51,458 bases of DNA. It comes from an uncultured Glaciecola sp. (lineage in GTDB: Bacteria > Pseudomonadota > Gammaproteobacteria > Enterobacterales > Alteromonadaceae). How positions within the stretch are numbered: the first letter of the stretch is position 1; every line of letters begins with the position of its first letter. The stretch spans positions 1-51,458 of the forward strand of contig CAJQOP010000073.1 of the NCBI GenBank assembly GCA_905479945.1, in the 5' to 3' direction. Below, one piece after another: positions 8,345 through 18,100 of the stretch. A model generated the notes under the pieces. It was not told where the DNA came from. It worked only from the letters and a program-made list of their open reading frames with translations, and did not search any database. The position numbers were made by a program, and so were the translations under genes.

Positions 8345-10012
8345 TCACCTTATTTCTTTCATGCCATTTAAACTTAGCCATTGTGTTGCTTTAGTTAAGG
8401 CTTCAGTGCGGTTATCCACAAAAGCGTCAGGTGGAAGGATCTCGGTAAAACCCATTTTTTGAAGCTTTTTCTTAGAGTTATCCTGCTTAACTAGCATAAT
8501 GATGTGCTTTTCGAGATGGTTCGCATCCTTAATTAAGTTTTCAATTGCCAATGCAATCGTATCGTCCAGAAACGAAACATCACTTAAATCGATAATGATC
8601 ACTTTGTGCTCAGTCATACTGCTCAATTCTCGTGAAAGCGCTTTAGAAACACCAAAAATCATTGTGCCACTTAGATAGAAAAACAGAATTTGGCCATTGG
8701 CTTTATTCAACAACTGCCTTTGCTCTTTAGTTAAAGGTAGGCTCCCGTCTACGTCACTGATGGCCTTGATATTTTTAGCTTGTGACGCACTTAATTTTTC
8801 AATAGTAATAATATTTGCTATAAACACACCAATGCCGACCGCGACCACAAGGTCGACAAAAACGGTAAGGAGTAAAACTGCATACATTATTAAGGAAGAT
8901 TGTTTAGAGACTTTATGAGCTCGTTTAATAAAGCTCCAGTCAAGTATATCTATCCCCACCTTTACTGCAATGCCCGCAAGAACAGCAATAGGTATAGCCG
9001 ATATCAGCCCTGATGCACCAAAAATGGCGACCACTAAAACCAGCACACGTATGAGGCCAGATAGGGCGGTTGTGGCCCCCGCTTGGATATTTACAACGGT
9101 ACCCATGGTTGCGCCAGCACCAGGTAAACCACCAAATAATCCAGATACCATATTGCCAATACCTTGGCCAATTAGCTCTTTATCGGATTTGTGCTCACTT
9201 CTTGTCAAGTTGTCAGCAATCACGGATGTTAGCATCGAGTCTATGCAACCCAACATCCCCAGCACAATGCCATCAAGGATCATGGTTTTTATTTGATCGG
9301 GTGTGAATACGGGGAGAACGATAGAAGGCAGACTTACATTAATCTCACCAATTCTTCTGATATCGACAGTTTGAAATAGTAACACTGAAATTAAAGAAAC
9401 CATTATTAAAGCAATAAGTTGAGGTGGAACGATGTTCTTTAACTTCTTAGGCGTAAAATAAAGAATGGCGATGGTTAGTATCGCCATTCCAAACTCAACG
9501 AAGCTGATGTTTTTTACAATTTCTGGAAGCGCCGTTAATGTGCCCATTACACCTCCAGATGGTGCCGCTGAGCCGAGCGCTGGAGCTAACTGCATTACGA
9601 TTAGTATGCATCCAATTCCAGACATGAATCCACTGATAACACTATATGGCATCATGGTAATGTACTTGCCTAGCTTCATCACCCCAAATATAATTTGAGT
9701 AAAGCCCGCAATCATAACTACGGTGAATGCCATTGCGAGGCCATTATCTGGATTGTCAGCAATAAGCATGGTTACCACTGCAGCCATAATAACGGTCATG
9801 GGACCTGTAGGTTCTGATATTAGTGTAGGTGTGCCGCCAAATAAAGCAGCAAATAGTCCGATTATAATCGCACCATATAGCCCTGCTTCAGGACCAACAC
9901 CAGAGGCAACACCAAAGGTAAGTGCAAGAGGAAGAGAAACAATTGCTGCGGTAACTCCGCCAAGAATATCACCACGCAGGTTACTTCGGTTTATAGTATT
10001 GAAAATTCGCAA
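8345..10012 (-). CDS. SulP family anion transporter with STAS domain
   Basis: 555-residue inner-membrane transporter of the SLC26/SulP family. The N-terminal ~390 residues form the hydrophobic transport domain, with an early LRGDILGGVTAAIVSLPLALTF segment and an EPTGPMTVIMAA motif, followed by a cytosolic STAS domain (KVIIIDLSDVSFLDDT..., about residues 430-540). Family substrates include sulfate, bicarbonate (Na+-coupled BicA type) and dicarboxylates; the substrate cannot be read from sequence. The start is TTG preceded by a good AAAGGTG site 8 bases away. It is divergent from the Mrp Na+/H+ antiporter operon, which would fit a sodium-driven anion importer, but that is inference. Confidence 0.92.
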   Translation of the reverse strand: MRIFNTINRSNLRGDILGGVTAAIVSLPLALTFGVASGVGPEAGLYGAIIIGLFAALFGGTPTLISEPTGPMTVIMAAVVTMLIADNPDNGLAMAFTVVMIAGFTQIIFGVMKLGKYITMMPYSVISGFMSGIGCILIVMQLAPALGSAAPSGGVMGTLTALPEIVKNISFVEFGMAILTIAILYFTPKKLKNIVPPQLIALIMVSLISVLLFQTVDIRRIGEINVSLPSIVLPVFTPDQIKTMILDGIVLGMLGCIDSMLTSVIADNLTRSEHKSDKELIGQGIGNMVSGLFGGLPGAGATMGTVVNIQAGATTALSGLIRVLVLVVAIFGASGLISAIPIAVLAGIAVKVGIDILDWSFIKRAHKVSKQSSLIMYAVLLLTVFVDLVVAVGIGVFIANIITIEKLSASQAKNIKAISDVDGSLPLTKEQRQLLNKANGQILFFYLSGTMIFGVSKALSRELSSMTEHKVIIIDLSDVSFLDDTIALAIENLIKDANHLEKHIIMLVKQDNSKKKLQKMGFTEILPPDAFVDNRTEALTKATQWLSLNGMKEIR

Positions 10013-10602
10013 TTAAAGCACCTTTCATTAACGCCTAATTAAGACTTAGTTTGGAGAGCGTTCTATTCTTATCTAATCTCACAAAAGCTGATTTATATTT
10101 AGTGAATATTGCATTCAAAATTAATGCGCTCGTTGAGCACCCTAATAATTTACGATAGTATACCCATAATAAATTGAGCAGTGGTTTGATCTGCCGAACG
10201 TTATAGTTTGCTGCAGCCCTTTCTCGATATTAAAATGGCAATATTGTGCAATACCTTTCAATATAAGAGATAAAATGGAATCTATTAGTATATGTGTTGT
10301 TCAAATTATCTATTCATGTGCAATAACATCGGAAAACTCTTATAGTATCAGCAAGTAAAACAACCGCGTTTTATTCTTCAATCTAAAGTATACTTTTTCT
10401 GTTGAATATATGAGGGCTCATTAGGCTGACTTTGTTTTCAGGCGATAAATAAAAGTTGGCCCTTAAAAGTACTAGTTAACGAGATCTCGCTTTATTCAAA
10501 AAACATAAGAAATACTGGATCTTATGCGCCTGTTTAGATTACTGTATGCATCTTCCCATAGTGCTTAATAAGCGTAAACTTAAATTGGAGCACAGCGAAA
10601 CC
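10013..10602. promoter_or_regulatory. divergent promoter region between sulP and the mrp operon
   Basis: About 590 bp, AT-rich, no convincing gene. Visible elements are the palindrome CGAGATCTCG at 10480-10489 and a CATAAG...CTTATG inverted repeat near 10505-10535, both upstream of mrpA. I could not assign clear -35/-10 pairs for either direction. The length suggests room for regulators of both transport systems. Confidence 0.4.
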
Positions 10603-13401
10603 ATGAGCTTATTTTGGATAACAGCAATCTTATTGATTGGTGTGATAATACCTGTACTCACTGAAAGATTCGGGCGTACCATCAATACTATTTGCACAAT
10701 GCTGGCCCCTGCAATAGCGCTTGCCTACATAATTAGTCTAATGCCCGCTGTTCTTGCAGGCGAAGCTGTCGTCGAATATTTAGAATGGATACCTGCTGCT
10801 GGCCTAACGCTGTCAATGCATCTTGATGGGCTCGCATTAATGTTTTCGCTACTAATCCTAGGCATAGGGTTACTTATCATTTTATATGCACGATATTATT
10901 TGTCTGAAAAAGAGGCTATTGGAAGGTTCTTTTCATATTTAATACTGTTTATGACAGCAATGCTATCTATCGTGCTGTCAAACAATGTTTTGCAAATGTG
11001 GATGGCATGGGAAGTTACCAGCATCAGCTCATTTTTATTAATTAGTTTCTGGTCTTCAAAGTCCGAGTCGCGAAAAGGTGCGCGAATGGCACTTACGGTA
11101 ACTGGGGCAGGCGGCTTGGCTTTGCTTGCCGGATTACTTATTGTGGCGGACATCGTCGGTAGCTATGAGTTACGTACGATACTCTCAAGTGGCGATTTAA
11201 TTCGTGAACATGCTCTTTATCCTGTAGCTCTGATCTTAATCTTGCTCGGTGCTTTTACTAAATCTGCTCAGTTTCCGTTTCACTTTTGGTTACCCCACGC
11301 GATGGCCGCGCCGACTCCTGTCAGTGCCTACTTGCATTCCGCAACTATGGTCAAAGCTGGTATTTTCTTGTTAGCACGCTTTTATCCAGTGCTATCGGGT
11401 ACCGAAATGTGGTTTTTGATTGTCAGCATGACTGGCTTAACAACCTTGCTTTTAGGCGCTTATATAGCGCTATTTAAGCATGATTTAAAAGGCTTACTTG
11501 CTTATTCAACAATAAGTCATCTCGGCCTAATTACCTTACTTTTAGGGCTTGATACCAAACTGGCTGCAGTAGCTGCGTTGTTTCATATTATGAATCATGC
11601 AGTATTTAAAGCTTCGCTATTCATGGCCGCAGGCATTATTGATCATGAATCGGGCACAAGAGACATGCGTAAACTAGGGGGCTTATGGCGTTTTATGCCT
11701 TACACCGCAACCCTTGCTATGGTTGCCGCTGCCTCAATGGCGGGCGTGCCCTTGTTTAACGGTTTTTTGTCTAAAGAAATGTTTCTTGCCGAGACCTTAC
11801 ATTCGTCGGCTTTAGGCTTTCTCTCATGGGTGATCCCAGTTTTAGCGACACTTGCCGCAATTTTTGCTGTTGCCTACTCAGTGCGCTTTATTCACGACGT
11901 GTTTTTTAATGGCGAACCAAAAGATTTGCCTAAAACACCTCATGAGCCGCCACGCTATATGAAAATTCCTATCGAAATATTAGTGGCACTATGTTTATTA
12001 GTAGGGATTTTTCCAAACTTTATGATTGGTGGTTTGCTAGGAGCTGCTGCGTCAAGTGTATTGATGACTGATCTTCCTTATTACAGCTTAGCGATTTGGC
12101 ATGGATTCAACCTACCTTTACTAATGAGTATTATAGCCATTGCCGGTGGGTTAGTGGTGTATTCATATCGCCGTCATTTATATCGTTTCCAAGCACAATT
12201 CAAAGAGCCAGACGAAAAACTAATCTTTGAAGGGGTGATACAAAGGCTAGTTAATTATGCAACTAGGCTAAACGATGGCTTAAGTAATGGCTCTTTACAA
12301 CGTTATATTGCTGCGCTTCTGTCGTTTGCCATCGTCATTACTGCGATCCCTCTGATTAATTTGAATACTGCCGCGACTCATTTTCCTGATCAAGCAGTGA
12401 GTGGTGTCGAGATTACAGCTGCCATTCTTTTATGTTTAAGCGCTATCGCTACCGTCATCTATCATCGTAAACGCATGGTTGCGCTTATAACTCTCTCGGT
12501 AGTGGGACTTATTGCGTCAATCGCATTTGCTCGTTTTTCCGCCCCAGACCTTGCACTAACACAGCTCTCTGTAGAGGTTGTGACGGTTATTTTGTTAATG
12601 TTAGCGCTGTTTTTTTTACCGCAAAAGACTGCCGCGGAATCATCACCTTCACGTGTTGTAAGAGATGTTAGTATTGCTGCGGCGATAGGCGGCTTGGTTG
12701 CCACTATTAATTATGCTTTCATTACGCAGCCCTTTGACAACAGCATTTCTGAATTTTTCTTGGCCAATAGTAAAACTGGCGGAGGTGGTACTAACGCCGT
12801 AAACGTAATACTGGTTGATTTTAGAGGGCTTGATACCTTGGGTGAAATTCTTGTATTAGGCATTGCAGCGCTAGGTATTTTTAATTTGCTTGCACGTGTT
12901 CGTTTAGCTATGCCATCTGCTAACGAGAACGGTCTTGCTTGGGCTCAAGATCGTCATCCTCCTATTTTGGCAATGATCTCCCAGAGTTTGTTACCCCTTG
13001 CGCTGTTGGTATCGTTTTATATATTCCTACGGGGTCATAATATGCCCGGAGGAGGATTTATTGCTGGTTTGATAACTGCAGTAGCACTAATTCAGCAGTA
13101 CATTGCACATGGCGTCGATTGGGTTAAACCTCTTATAAAAGTTGACTACCAAACCTTAATATCCTTAGGTGTATTAATTGCTGCACTAACTGGTATTGCC
13201 AGTTGGTTATTCGGTCGTCCATTTATGACGACTTGGTTTGATTATTTTGACATTCCACTGATTGGTGAAATAGAGCTGGCAAGTGCACTGGTATTTGATT
13301 TAGGCGTTTATTTAACGGTGGTCGGTGCAACCTTATTGATTTTAGCCAGCTTGGGCAAGCTCACATCTGTTCATCGCCCAACTGCAACTGCGGAGGAATA
13401 A
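10603..13401 (+). CDS. mrpA: Mrp Na+/H+ antiporter subunit A (fused MrpA-MrpB)
   Basis: 932-residue polytopic protein, the largest subunit of the Mrp (Mnh/Sha) multisubunit cation/proton antiporter. Residues ~1-640 resemble NuoL-type proton channels (e.g. [38 protein letters not shown]). A middle DUF4040-like region follows ([23 protein letters not shown]), and the C-terminal ~140 residues are an MrpB domain ([23 protein letters not shown]). Fusion of A and B is typical of six-gene, group 2 mrp operons. I chose ATG 10603 (MSLFWIT, GGAG at 10587-10590) over an in-frame ATG at 10546, which lacks a binding site. Its TAA overlaps the mrpC ATG (TAATG). Confidence 0.94.
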   Translation: MSLFWITAILLIGVIIPVLTERFGRTINTICTMLAPAIALAYIISLMPAVLAGEAVVEYLEWIPAAGLTLSMHLDGLALMFSLLILGIGLLIILYARYYLSEKEAIGRFFSYLILFMTAMLSIVLSNNVLQMWMAWEVTSISSFLLISFWSSKSESRKGARMALTVTGAGGLALLAGLLIVADIVGSYELRTILSSGDLIREHALYPVALILILLGAFTKSAQFPFHFWLPHAMAAPTPVSAYLHSATMVKAGIFLLARFYPVLSGTEMWFLIVSMTGLTTLLLGAYIALFKHDLKGLLAYSTISHLGLITLLLGLDTKLAAVAALFHIMNHAVFKASLFMAAGIIDHESGTRDMRKLGGLWRFMPYTATLAMVAAASMAGVPLFNGFLSKEMFLAETLHSSALGFLSWVIPVLATLAAIFAVAYSVRFIHDVFFNGEPKDLPKTPHEPPRYMKIPIEILVALCLLVGIFPNFMIGGLLGAAASSVLMTDLPYYSLAIWHGFNLPLLMSIIAIAGGLVVYSYRRHLYRFQAQFKEPDEKLIFEGVIQRLVNYATRLNDGLSNGSLQRYIAALLSFAIVITAIPLINLNTAATHFPDQAVSGVEITAAILLCLSAIATVIYHRKRMVALITLSVVGLIASIAFARFSAPDLALTQLSVEVVTVILLMLALFFLPQKTAAESSPSRVVRDVSIAAAIGGLVATINYAFITQPFDNSISEFFLANSKTGGGGTNAVNVILVDFRGLDTLGEILVLGIAALGIFNLLARVRLAMPSANENGLAWAQDRHPPILAMISQSLLPLALLVSFYIFLRGHNMPGGGFIAGLITAVALIQQYIAHGVDWVKPLIKVDYQTLISLGVLIAALTGIASWLFGRPFMTTWFDYFDIPLIGEIELASALVFDLGVYLTVVGATLLILASLGKLTSVHRPTATAEE

Positions 13402-13766
13402 TGGAAACTGTATACGTAATTTGTGTAGGTGTTTTAACGTCTTGTGGCATATTTCTGTGTTTAAGAGGCCGCACTTTTTCGGTAGTGGTTGGCTTAACCA
13501 TGCTTTCATATGCAGTTAATCTATTTTTGTTTTCAAGTGGTCGACTGAATCTAAAAGATGCTGCCATTTTAGGTATGGGAGAATCATATGCAGACCCGCT
13601 TCCGCAGGCTTTAACATTAACGGCCATTGTTATTGGTTTTGCAATGATTGCATTTGTAGTTATTTTGGCATTGCGCGCTCGCGCAGACCTTGGTAACGAC
13701 TTTGTAGACGGAACTGAGCCTCCGGATACCGATAAATTATTGAAATCAAACAGGGGCAAAGTATGA
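13401..13766 (+). CDS. mrpC: Mrp Na+/H+ antiporter subunit C
   Basis: 121-residue NuoK-like membrane subunit with three transmembrane helices. The diagnostic segments are FSVVVGLTMLSYAVNLFLF and DPLPQALTLTAIVIGFAMIAF. Length is in the family range (110-150). The hydrophilic tail ends in a basic segment. The ATG overlaps the mrpA stop and its TGA overlaps the mrpD start (ATGA), indicating translational coupling and fixed stoichiometry inside the operon. Confidence 0.95.
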   Translation: METVYVICVGVLTSCGIFLCLRGRTFSVVVGLTMLSYAVNLFLFSSGRLNLKDAAILGMGESYADPLPQALTLTAIVIGFAMIAFVVILALRARADLGNDFVDGTEPPDTDKLLKSNRGKV

Positions 13767-15289
13767 CGCTTCACTTGGCGATCCTGCCTATTTTAATTCC
13801 AATGATTGGCGGTTTGTTAATGTTGCTACCGCCATTTGCTGGTGCCCACAGGTATCAGTATCGGCGCGTTGCCGCATTATTATTGATGTTGATACAAGTA
13901 GCCTTCTCAAGCTATCTAATGCTAATGGTTGTGCAAAACGGTGCAATTATGTATGCGGTAGGTGACTGGAAGCCGCCTTTTGGCATCATATTATATGCAG
14001 ACCAACTGTCGGCGATGCTTGTTGCGTTAACTAGTTTCTTAGGTTTAGGCATTACCTTGTATTCCTTTTCCGGAGTCGACCGCAAAGGTAAGTATTTCCA
14101 TCCCCTCATTCAGTTCCAGCTCTTGGGTATATATGGGGCATTTTTAACTAACGATTTATTTAATCTTTTTGTATTTTTCGAAGTGTTGCTTATCGCATCC
14201 TACACTTTACTTATGCACGGTGAAGGCAAACAAAAAACAGCTGCAAACGTGCACTACGTTATTTTAAACTTGATAGGCTCGAGTTTGTTTTTGTTCGCAT
14301 TAGGCACTCTTTATGGAATAACAGGTACGCTTAATATTGCAGATATGGCTGCGCGGGTAGCAGAATTGTCTGGAAGTAACCAGATTATTGCTCAGGCCGG
14401 TGGTTCATTACTGCTCATTGTATTTGGCTTAAAGTCTGCAATGTTGCCGCTTCATTTTTGGTTACCTCAAACTTATGCAGCTGCTAGCGCGCCAGTCGCT
14501 GCGCTTTTTGCCATTATGACGAAGGTAGGCGTGTATTGCATATTTCGTGTTTATACCGTCATCTTTGGTGAGCAGGCAGGTGAATTAGCAAATATGATCC
14601 AGATATGGGCTTGGCCGCTCGCCATACTTACCATTGTTGCAGGTACCATAGGCGCGCTTGCAAGCCCCAACTTGCGAACGCTTGCCGGTAACCTCGTGAT
14701 TATATCTGTAGGCACATTGTTAATTACCTTCTCATTAAGAACGCCAGAAGCTACAGCCGCAGGCCTGTTTTATCTTATTCACAGCACGCTAGTAACAGGT
14801 GCTTTGTTCTTAATAGCTGATATGGTTGGCCAACAACGCGGTAAAGCCCTCGATTATTTTGTTATCGCGCGCGAGATCAAGCAGAAAGCACTATTGGGTG
14901 TGTTATTCTTGATTGCTGCGATGGCTTTGGCTGGCCTACCGCCTTTTGCAGGTTTTTTAGGTAAACTCGTAATTTTACAATCAGCGACAGGTTCAGACCA
15001 GATAGTATGGGTTTGGTCAATTATTCTGGTTCCTAGTCTAATAACTATCATTGCATTGTCTAGAGCAGGGACAACGCTGTTTTGGCGAAATACACCTAGT
15101 CGTGATGCCTCTGAATCACCGGGAGTGTCAAAATGGCAGCTTAGTGGTACTTTGCTGTTGTTAGGCGCCTCACCTTTATTCGCTCTTTTTGGTGCTAGCA
15201 TCATTGAATATACCAATAGTGCGGCTGCACAATTGCATGATATTGATTACTTACTTGAGGTCATGAACTTAGGAGGAGATGCGCAATGA
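13763..15289 (+). CDS. mrpD: Mrp Na+/H+ antiporter subunit D
   Basis: 508-residue NuoN/NuoM-like proton-pumping subunit with about 14 hydrophobic helices. Typical motifs are NDLFNLFVFFEVLLIASYTLL with the conserved helix Glu, and SAMLPLHFWLPQTYAAASAPVAALFAIMTKVGVY with Lys residues of the proton path. Together with MrpA it forms the ion-translocating part of the complex in the inner membrane. Length agrees with the family (~500). The ATGA overlaps link it to both mrpC and mrpE. Confidence 0.96.
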   Translation: MTLHLAILPILIPMIGGLLMLLPPFAGAHRYQYRRVAALLLMLIQVAFSSYLMLMVVQNGAIMYAVGDWKPPFGIILYADQLSAMLVALTSFLGLGITLYSFSGVDRKGKYFHPLIQFQLLGIYGAFLTNDLFNLFVFFEVLLIASYTLLMHGEGKQKTAANVHYVILNLIGSSLFLFALGTLYGITGTLNIADMAARVAELSGSNQIIAQAGGSLLLIVFGLKSAMLPLHFWLPQTYAAASAPVAALFAIMTKVGVYCIFRVYTVIFGEQAGELANMIQIWAWPLAILTIVAGTIGALASPNLRTLAGNLVIISVGTLLITFSLRTPEATAAGLFYLIHSTLVTGALFLIADMVGQQRGKALDYFVIAREIKQKALLGVLFLIAAMALAGLPPFAGFLGKLVILQSATGSDQIVWVWSIILVPSLITIIALSRAGTTLFWRNTPSRDASESPGVSKWQLSGTLLLLGASPLFALFGASIIEYTNSAAAQLHDIDYLLEVMNLGGDAQ

Positions 15290-15798
15290 GCCAAATTTCA
15301 CGAGGGATTTCACGTGTTTTGCCTATGCCTCTGCACAGCGTATCACTCTTGATTGTGTGGCTGATGCTAAACAGCACTACTAGTTTGGGCCACATTTTAT
15401 TGGGCAGTTTGCTTGGAATTTTTATTCCTCTACTTTGTGCTCCCTTGAGAGTGCCAACGCCTAAAATTAAGAGACCGTTGAAAGCTTTGACTTATGTCTT
15501 TGTCGTACTTAAAGATATAGTTGTTGCGAATATCGAAGTTGCTTTTTTGGTTGTCGGGCCGATGCATAAGATAAAACCGGGCTTAATTGCAGTTCCGCTT
15601 GATCTATCTGATACCTTACCAATTACAGTCCTCGCCAGCACGGTAACTATGACTCCCGGCACAGTAAGCGCGGACGTATCAGCTGATGAAAAGTGGCTAT
15701 ATGTGCATGTACTAAACATGCCTGTAGATGAGCAAGAAGTCATCGATTGGATCAAGCAACGCTATGAATCACGAGTGAAGGAGATTTTTGGATGTTAG
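15286..15798 (+). CDS. mrpE: Mrp Na+/H+ antiporter subunit E
   Basis: 170-residue subunit with two N-terminal membrane helices and a small cytosolic domain. Family features seen are LMLNSTTSLGHILLGSLLGI at residues ~24-43 and the segment TVLASTVTMTPGTVSADVSADEKWLYVHVL in the C-terminal half. It is needed for stable assembly of the complex in characterised systems. The start overlaps mrpD by 4 bp (ATGA) and the end overlaps mrpF by 7 bp. Confidence 0.95.
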   Translation: MSQISRGISRVLPMPLHSVSLLIVWLMLNSTTSLGHILLGSLLGIFIPLLCAPLRVPTPKIKRPLKALTYVFVVLKDIVVANIEVAFLVVGPMHKIKPGLIAVPLDLSDTLPITVLASTVTMTPGTVSADVSADEKWLYVHVLNMPVDEQEVIDWIKQRYESRVKEIFGC

Positions 15799-16061
15799 AA
15801 ATTGCTGTAATGTTGGTCGCTGCTATGCTGTGTATCGCGCTCGTGCTTAACATGTGGCGTCTGATCATTGGACCGCATGCCGTTGATCGAATTCTAGCGC
15901 TAGACACTATGTATATCAACAGTATAGCCTTAATTTTACTTTACGGTATATACAATCAAACCCCCTTGTATTTTGAAGCCGCATTGCTAATTGCCATGCT
16001 GGGATTTGTTAGTAGCGTCGCCTTTGGAAAGTACTTATTACGCGGCGATATCATCGAATAG
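15792..16061 (+). CDS. mrpF: Mrp Na+/H+ antiporter subunit F
   Basis: 89-residue membrane subunit with three predicted helices. The family signature is RLIIGPHAVDRILALDTMYIN around residues 22-43, containing a conserved Asp. The start lies within the last codons of mrpE (7-bp overlap), so translation is coupled. The GGAGG ribosome-binding site for mrpG lies directly after its stop. Confidence 0.95.
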   Translation: MLEIAVMLVAAMLCIALVLNMWRLIIGPHAVDRILALDTMYINSIALILLYGIYNQTPLYFEAALLIAMLGFVSSVAFGKYLLRGDIIE

Positions 16062-16069
16062 GAGGAAGT

Positions 16070-16465
16070 ATGAGTTTTACTATTGAACTAATTATATCTG
16101 CGCTGCTTATTTTTGGCGGTCTTTTTGTTCTCGTGGGGTCTATAGGACTGCTGCGCCTGCAAGACTTTTATGTTCGCTTACACGCTCCCACAAAAGCCAC
16201 AACTCTAGGCCTCGGTGCTATTCTTATAGCCTCCATGGTGTTCATGTATCATATGCATGGATATGTGAGTATCAATGAGTTGCTGATAACGCTATTTTTA
16301 GTCATCACCGCCCCTGTTACAGCACATATTCTTGCAAAAGCGGCTATGCATCACCGAGTGAAGCTAATGGAACGTACTCGCAATAAACATCTTATTGAAT
16401 CTGCGAGAATTCAGTTGCAGCCGGAGCAAGATAATGAAAAGCAAGAGCAAAACAAAGAAGTTTAG
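16070..16465 (+). CDS. mrpG: Mrp Na+/H+ antiporter subunit G
   Basis: 131-residue membrane subunit closing the operon. The first ~100 residues contain three helices with the family core GSIGLLRLQDFYVRLHAPTKATTLG. The C-terminus is a hydrophilic tail rich in Gln, Glu and Lys (ending EQDNEKQEQNKEV). GGAGG lies 5 bases before the ATG. The convergent lnt gene ends 60 bp downstream; I see no strong terminator in that gap. Confidence 0.95.
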   Translation: MSFTIELIISALLIFGGLFVLVGSIGLLRLQDFYVRLHAPTKATTLGLGAILIASMVFMYHMHGYVSINELLITLFLVITAPVTAHILAKAAMHHRVKLMERTRNKHLIESARIQLQPEQDNEKQEQNKEV

Positions 16466-16525
16466 ACCGCTCAATTTTTTAGCATAGACAAAATGCAGAT
16501 GTCGACCAACATAAAACGCCACTAT

Positions 16526-18097
16526 TTATTCGTTTTGGTCATTGTGTTTTTCGTTATCAATAAGCACTTTTGTTTGTCTTCTTTTTAGCAAAATTCCAAT
16601 ACTAAACAATAAGATAAAAAAGAGGTATGTAGGTAAGTTTCCATAGTTTCTATAGGGTGTAGTGCCATCTACTAAGGAAATTTTTTGGGTCAACACTGCG
16701 TCTTCAAATTGGGGAGCAACTGCTGAAATAGCCCCCTTATGATCAATGAAAGCCGTCACGCCATTATTTGTTGAACGAAATATAGGAAGCCCAAATTCTT
16801 TAGCTCGTATTTGAGCTATTTCCAAATGTTGATGAGGGCCATGTGAATCGCCAAACCAAGCATCATTGCTTACAGTAATAATCGCGTCGGTGTCTTCAAC
16901 AAGGTTAGCTCTTATTTGATTCGGAAATGCAATTTCGAAACAAATTGCAGGGGCAAGGCTGATCCCATTTGCCAGCAAATTAGCTTGCACATAGTCACCT
17001 CTTGCAAATGAAGACATGGGAAGGTCGAAAATAGGCGCAACATCTCTTAGAAATGACTCGAAAGGGACGAACTCACCTATAGGCAATAAATGGTGTTTGG
17101 CAAAGCGGTTTTGATGTCCGTAGGTGTATGGGAGCGAGTTTTCGCCTTCTTTATCGTTGCCCAAACTGAGTAAGTTATTATTAATTATCTCAGTGCTATA
17201 ATTAACATCAACTATACCTGTTATCAACGCAGTATTGGTGTCTGCGGCTTTGCCATCTAACAAGTCAAGGAAACCGGCTGCCGCAATCTCTAATTTTGGG
17301 ATGGCGGCTTCAGGCCAAATTATAATGTCAGATTGCCAGTGGTCAGAGCTTAAATTCCAATATTTTTGCATAATTGGACGATCTTGCTCCGGCACCCACC
17401 TAACCGTTTGTTCAATGTTACCCTGAATCATCGTGACTGTTTTGACTTCGCCAGTTGGTACAGCCCAATTTATCGAATTTAATACAAGCCCCGAAACACA
17501 TAGCACGCCTGTTAATAGCAATGATTGAAGGCCATGAATTTTCCAACCGCCGTTTTGTTGTTTTATTCTAAAGCTTAAACCTAGGTTTAGTGTGATTAGA
17601 ACAAGGATTGCGCTTACGCCAATTTCGCCTATGACAGGAAGCCAGCCGCTTAAAGGACCCTCCAATTGGCTATAACCAATCGAAAGCCAAGGAAACCCAG
17701 TAAGAAAGTGAGCTCTAGCCCATTCCATTACAAGCCAAATTAACGGTAATGCAAAAGGCCAAAGTCGTTTATCAAATAGGCGATTATTTAGCCAAATCGC
17801 AAATGCAGGAAACAAAGCGAGATAAGCACAAAGGACAGCCATCATACCAATTGAGACAATTAAGGGTAAGCCGCCATGCTCTGCAATACTCACGTGTATC
17901 CAACTTACTCCTGCAGCAAAATAGCCGAAATTAAAAAACCAAGCAGCTTTAAAGCTGTGCTTAGTCAGTTTTGTTTGTAAATAAAACCAGGTAGGGAAAA
18001 CGATAAAGGGCAGCCACCATGCATTAAATGGTGCAAATGCCAAAGTTAAGCTTGTACCAAGCGCAAAAAGTAAAAGTGCCTTTATCCAGGTAAACAG
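16526..18097 (-). CDS. lnt: apolipoprotein N-acyltransferase, probable non-standard CTG start
   Basis: Inner-membrane enzyme that N-acylates the lipid-modified Cys of lipoproteins. An N-terminal block of helices is followed by a periplasmic nitrilase-like domain with WPEAAIP (catalytic Glu), the region containing the catalytic Lys near GEFVPFE, and PAICFEIAFP (catalytic Cys). The only standard in-frame start is TTG at 18043, which would remove most of the first helix: the upstream frame encodes KALLLFALGTSLTL, matching helix 1 of E. coli Lnt. That frame is stopped by the corC TAA at 18101-18103. A CTG at 18095-18097 stands 7 bases after GAGGA inside the corC end, so I extended to it (523 residues; E. 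coli 512). The function is sure, the start is not. Confidence 0.85.
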   Translation of the reverse strand: MFTWIKALLLFALGTSLTLAFAPFNAWWLPFIVFPTWFYLQTKLTKHSFKAAWFFNFGYFAAGVSWIHVSIAEHGGLPLIVSIGMMAVLCAYLALFPAFAIWLNNRLFDKRLWPFALPLIWLVMEWARAHFLTGFPWLSIGYSQLEGPLSGWLPVIGEIGVSAILVLITLNLGLSFRIKQQNGGWKIHGLQSLLLTGVLCVSGLVLNSINWAVPTGEVKTVTMIQGNIEQTVRWVPEQDRPIMQKYWNLSSDHWQSDIIIWPEAAIPKLEIAAAGFLDLLDGKAADTNTALITGIVDVNYSTEIINNNLLSLGNDKEGENSLPYTYGHQNRFAKHHLLPIGEFVPFESFLRDVAPIFDLPMSSFARGDYVQANLLANGISLAPAICFEIAFPNQIRANLVEDTDAIITVSNDAWFGDSHGPHQHLEIAQIRAKEFGLPIFRSTNNGVTAFIDHKGAISAVAPQFEDAVLTQKISLVDGTTPYRNYGNLPTYLFFILLFSIGILLKRRQTKVLIDNEKHNDQNE

Positions 18098-18100
18098 AAC

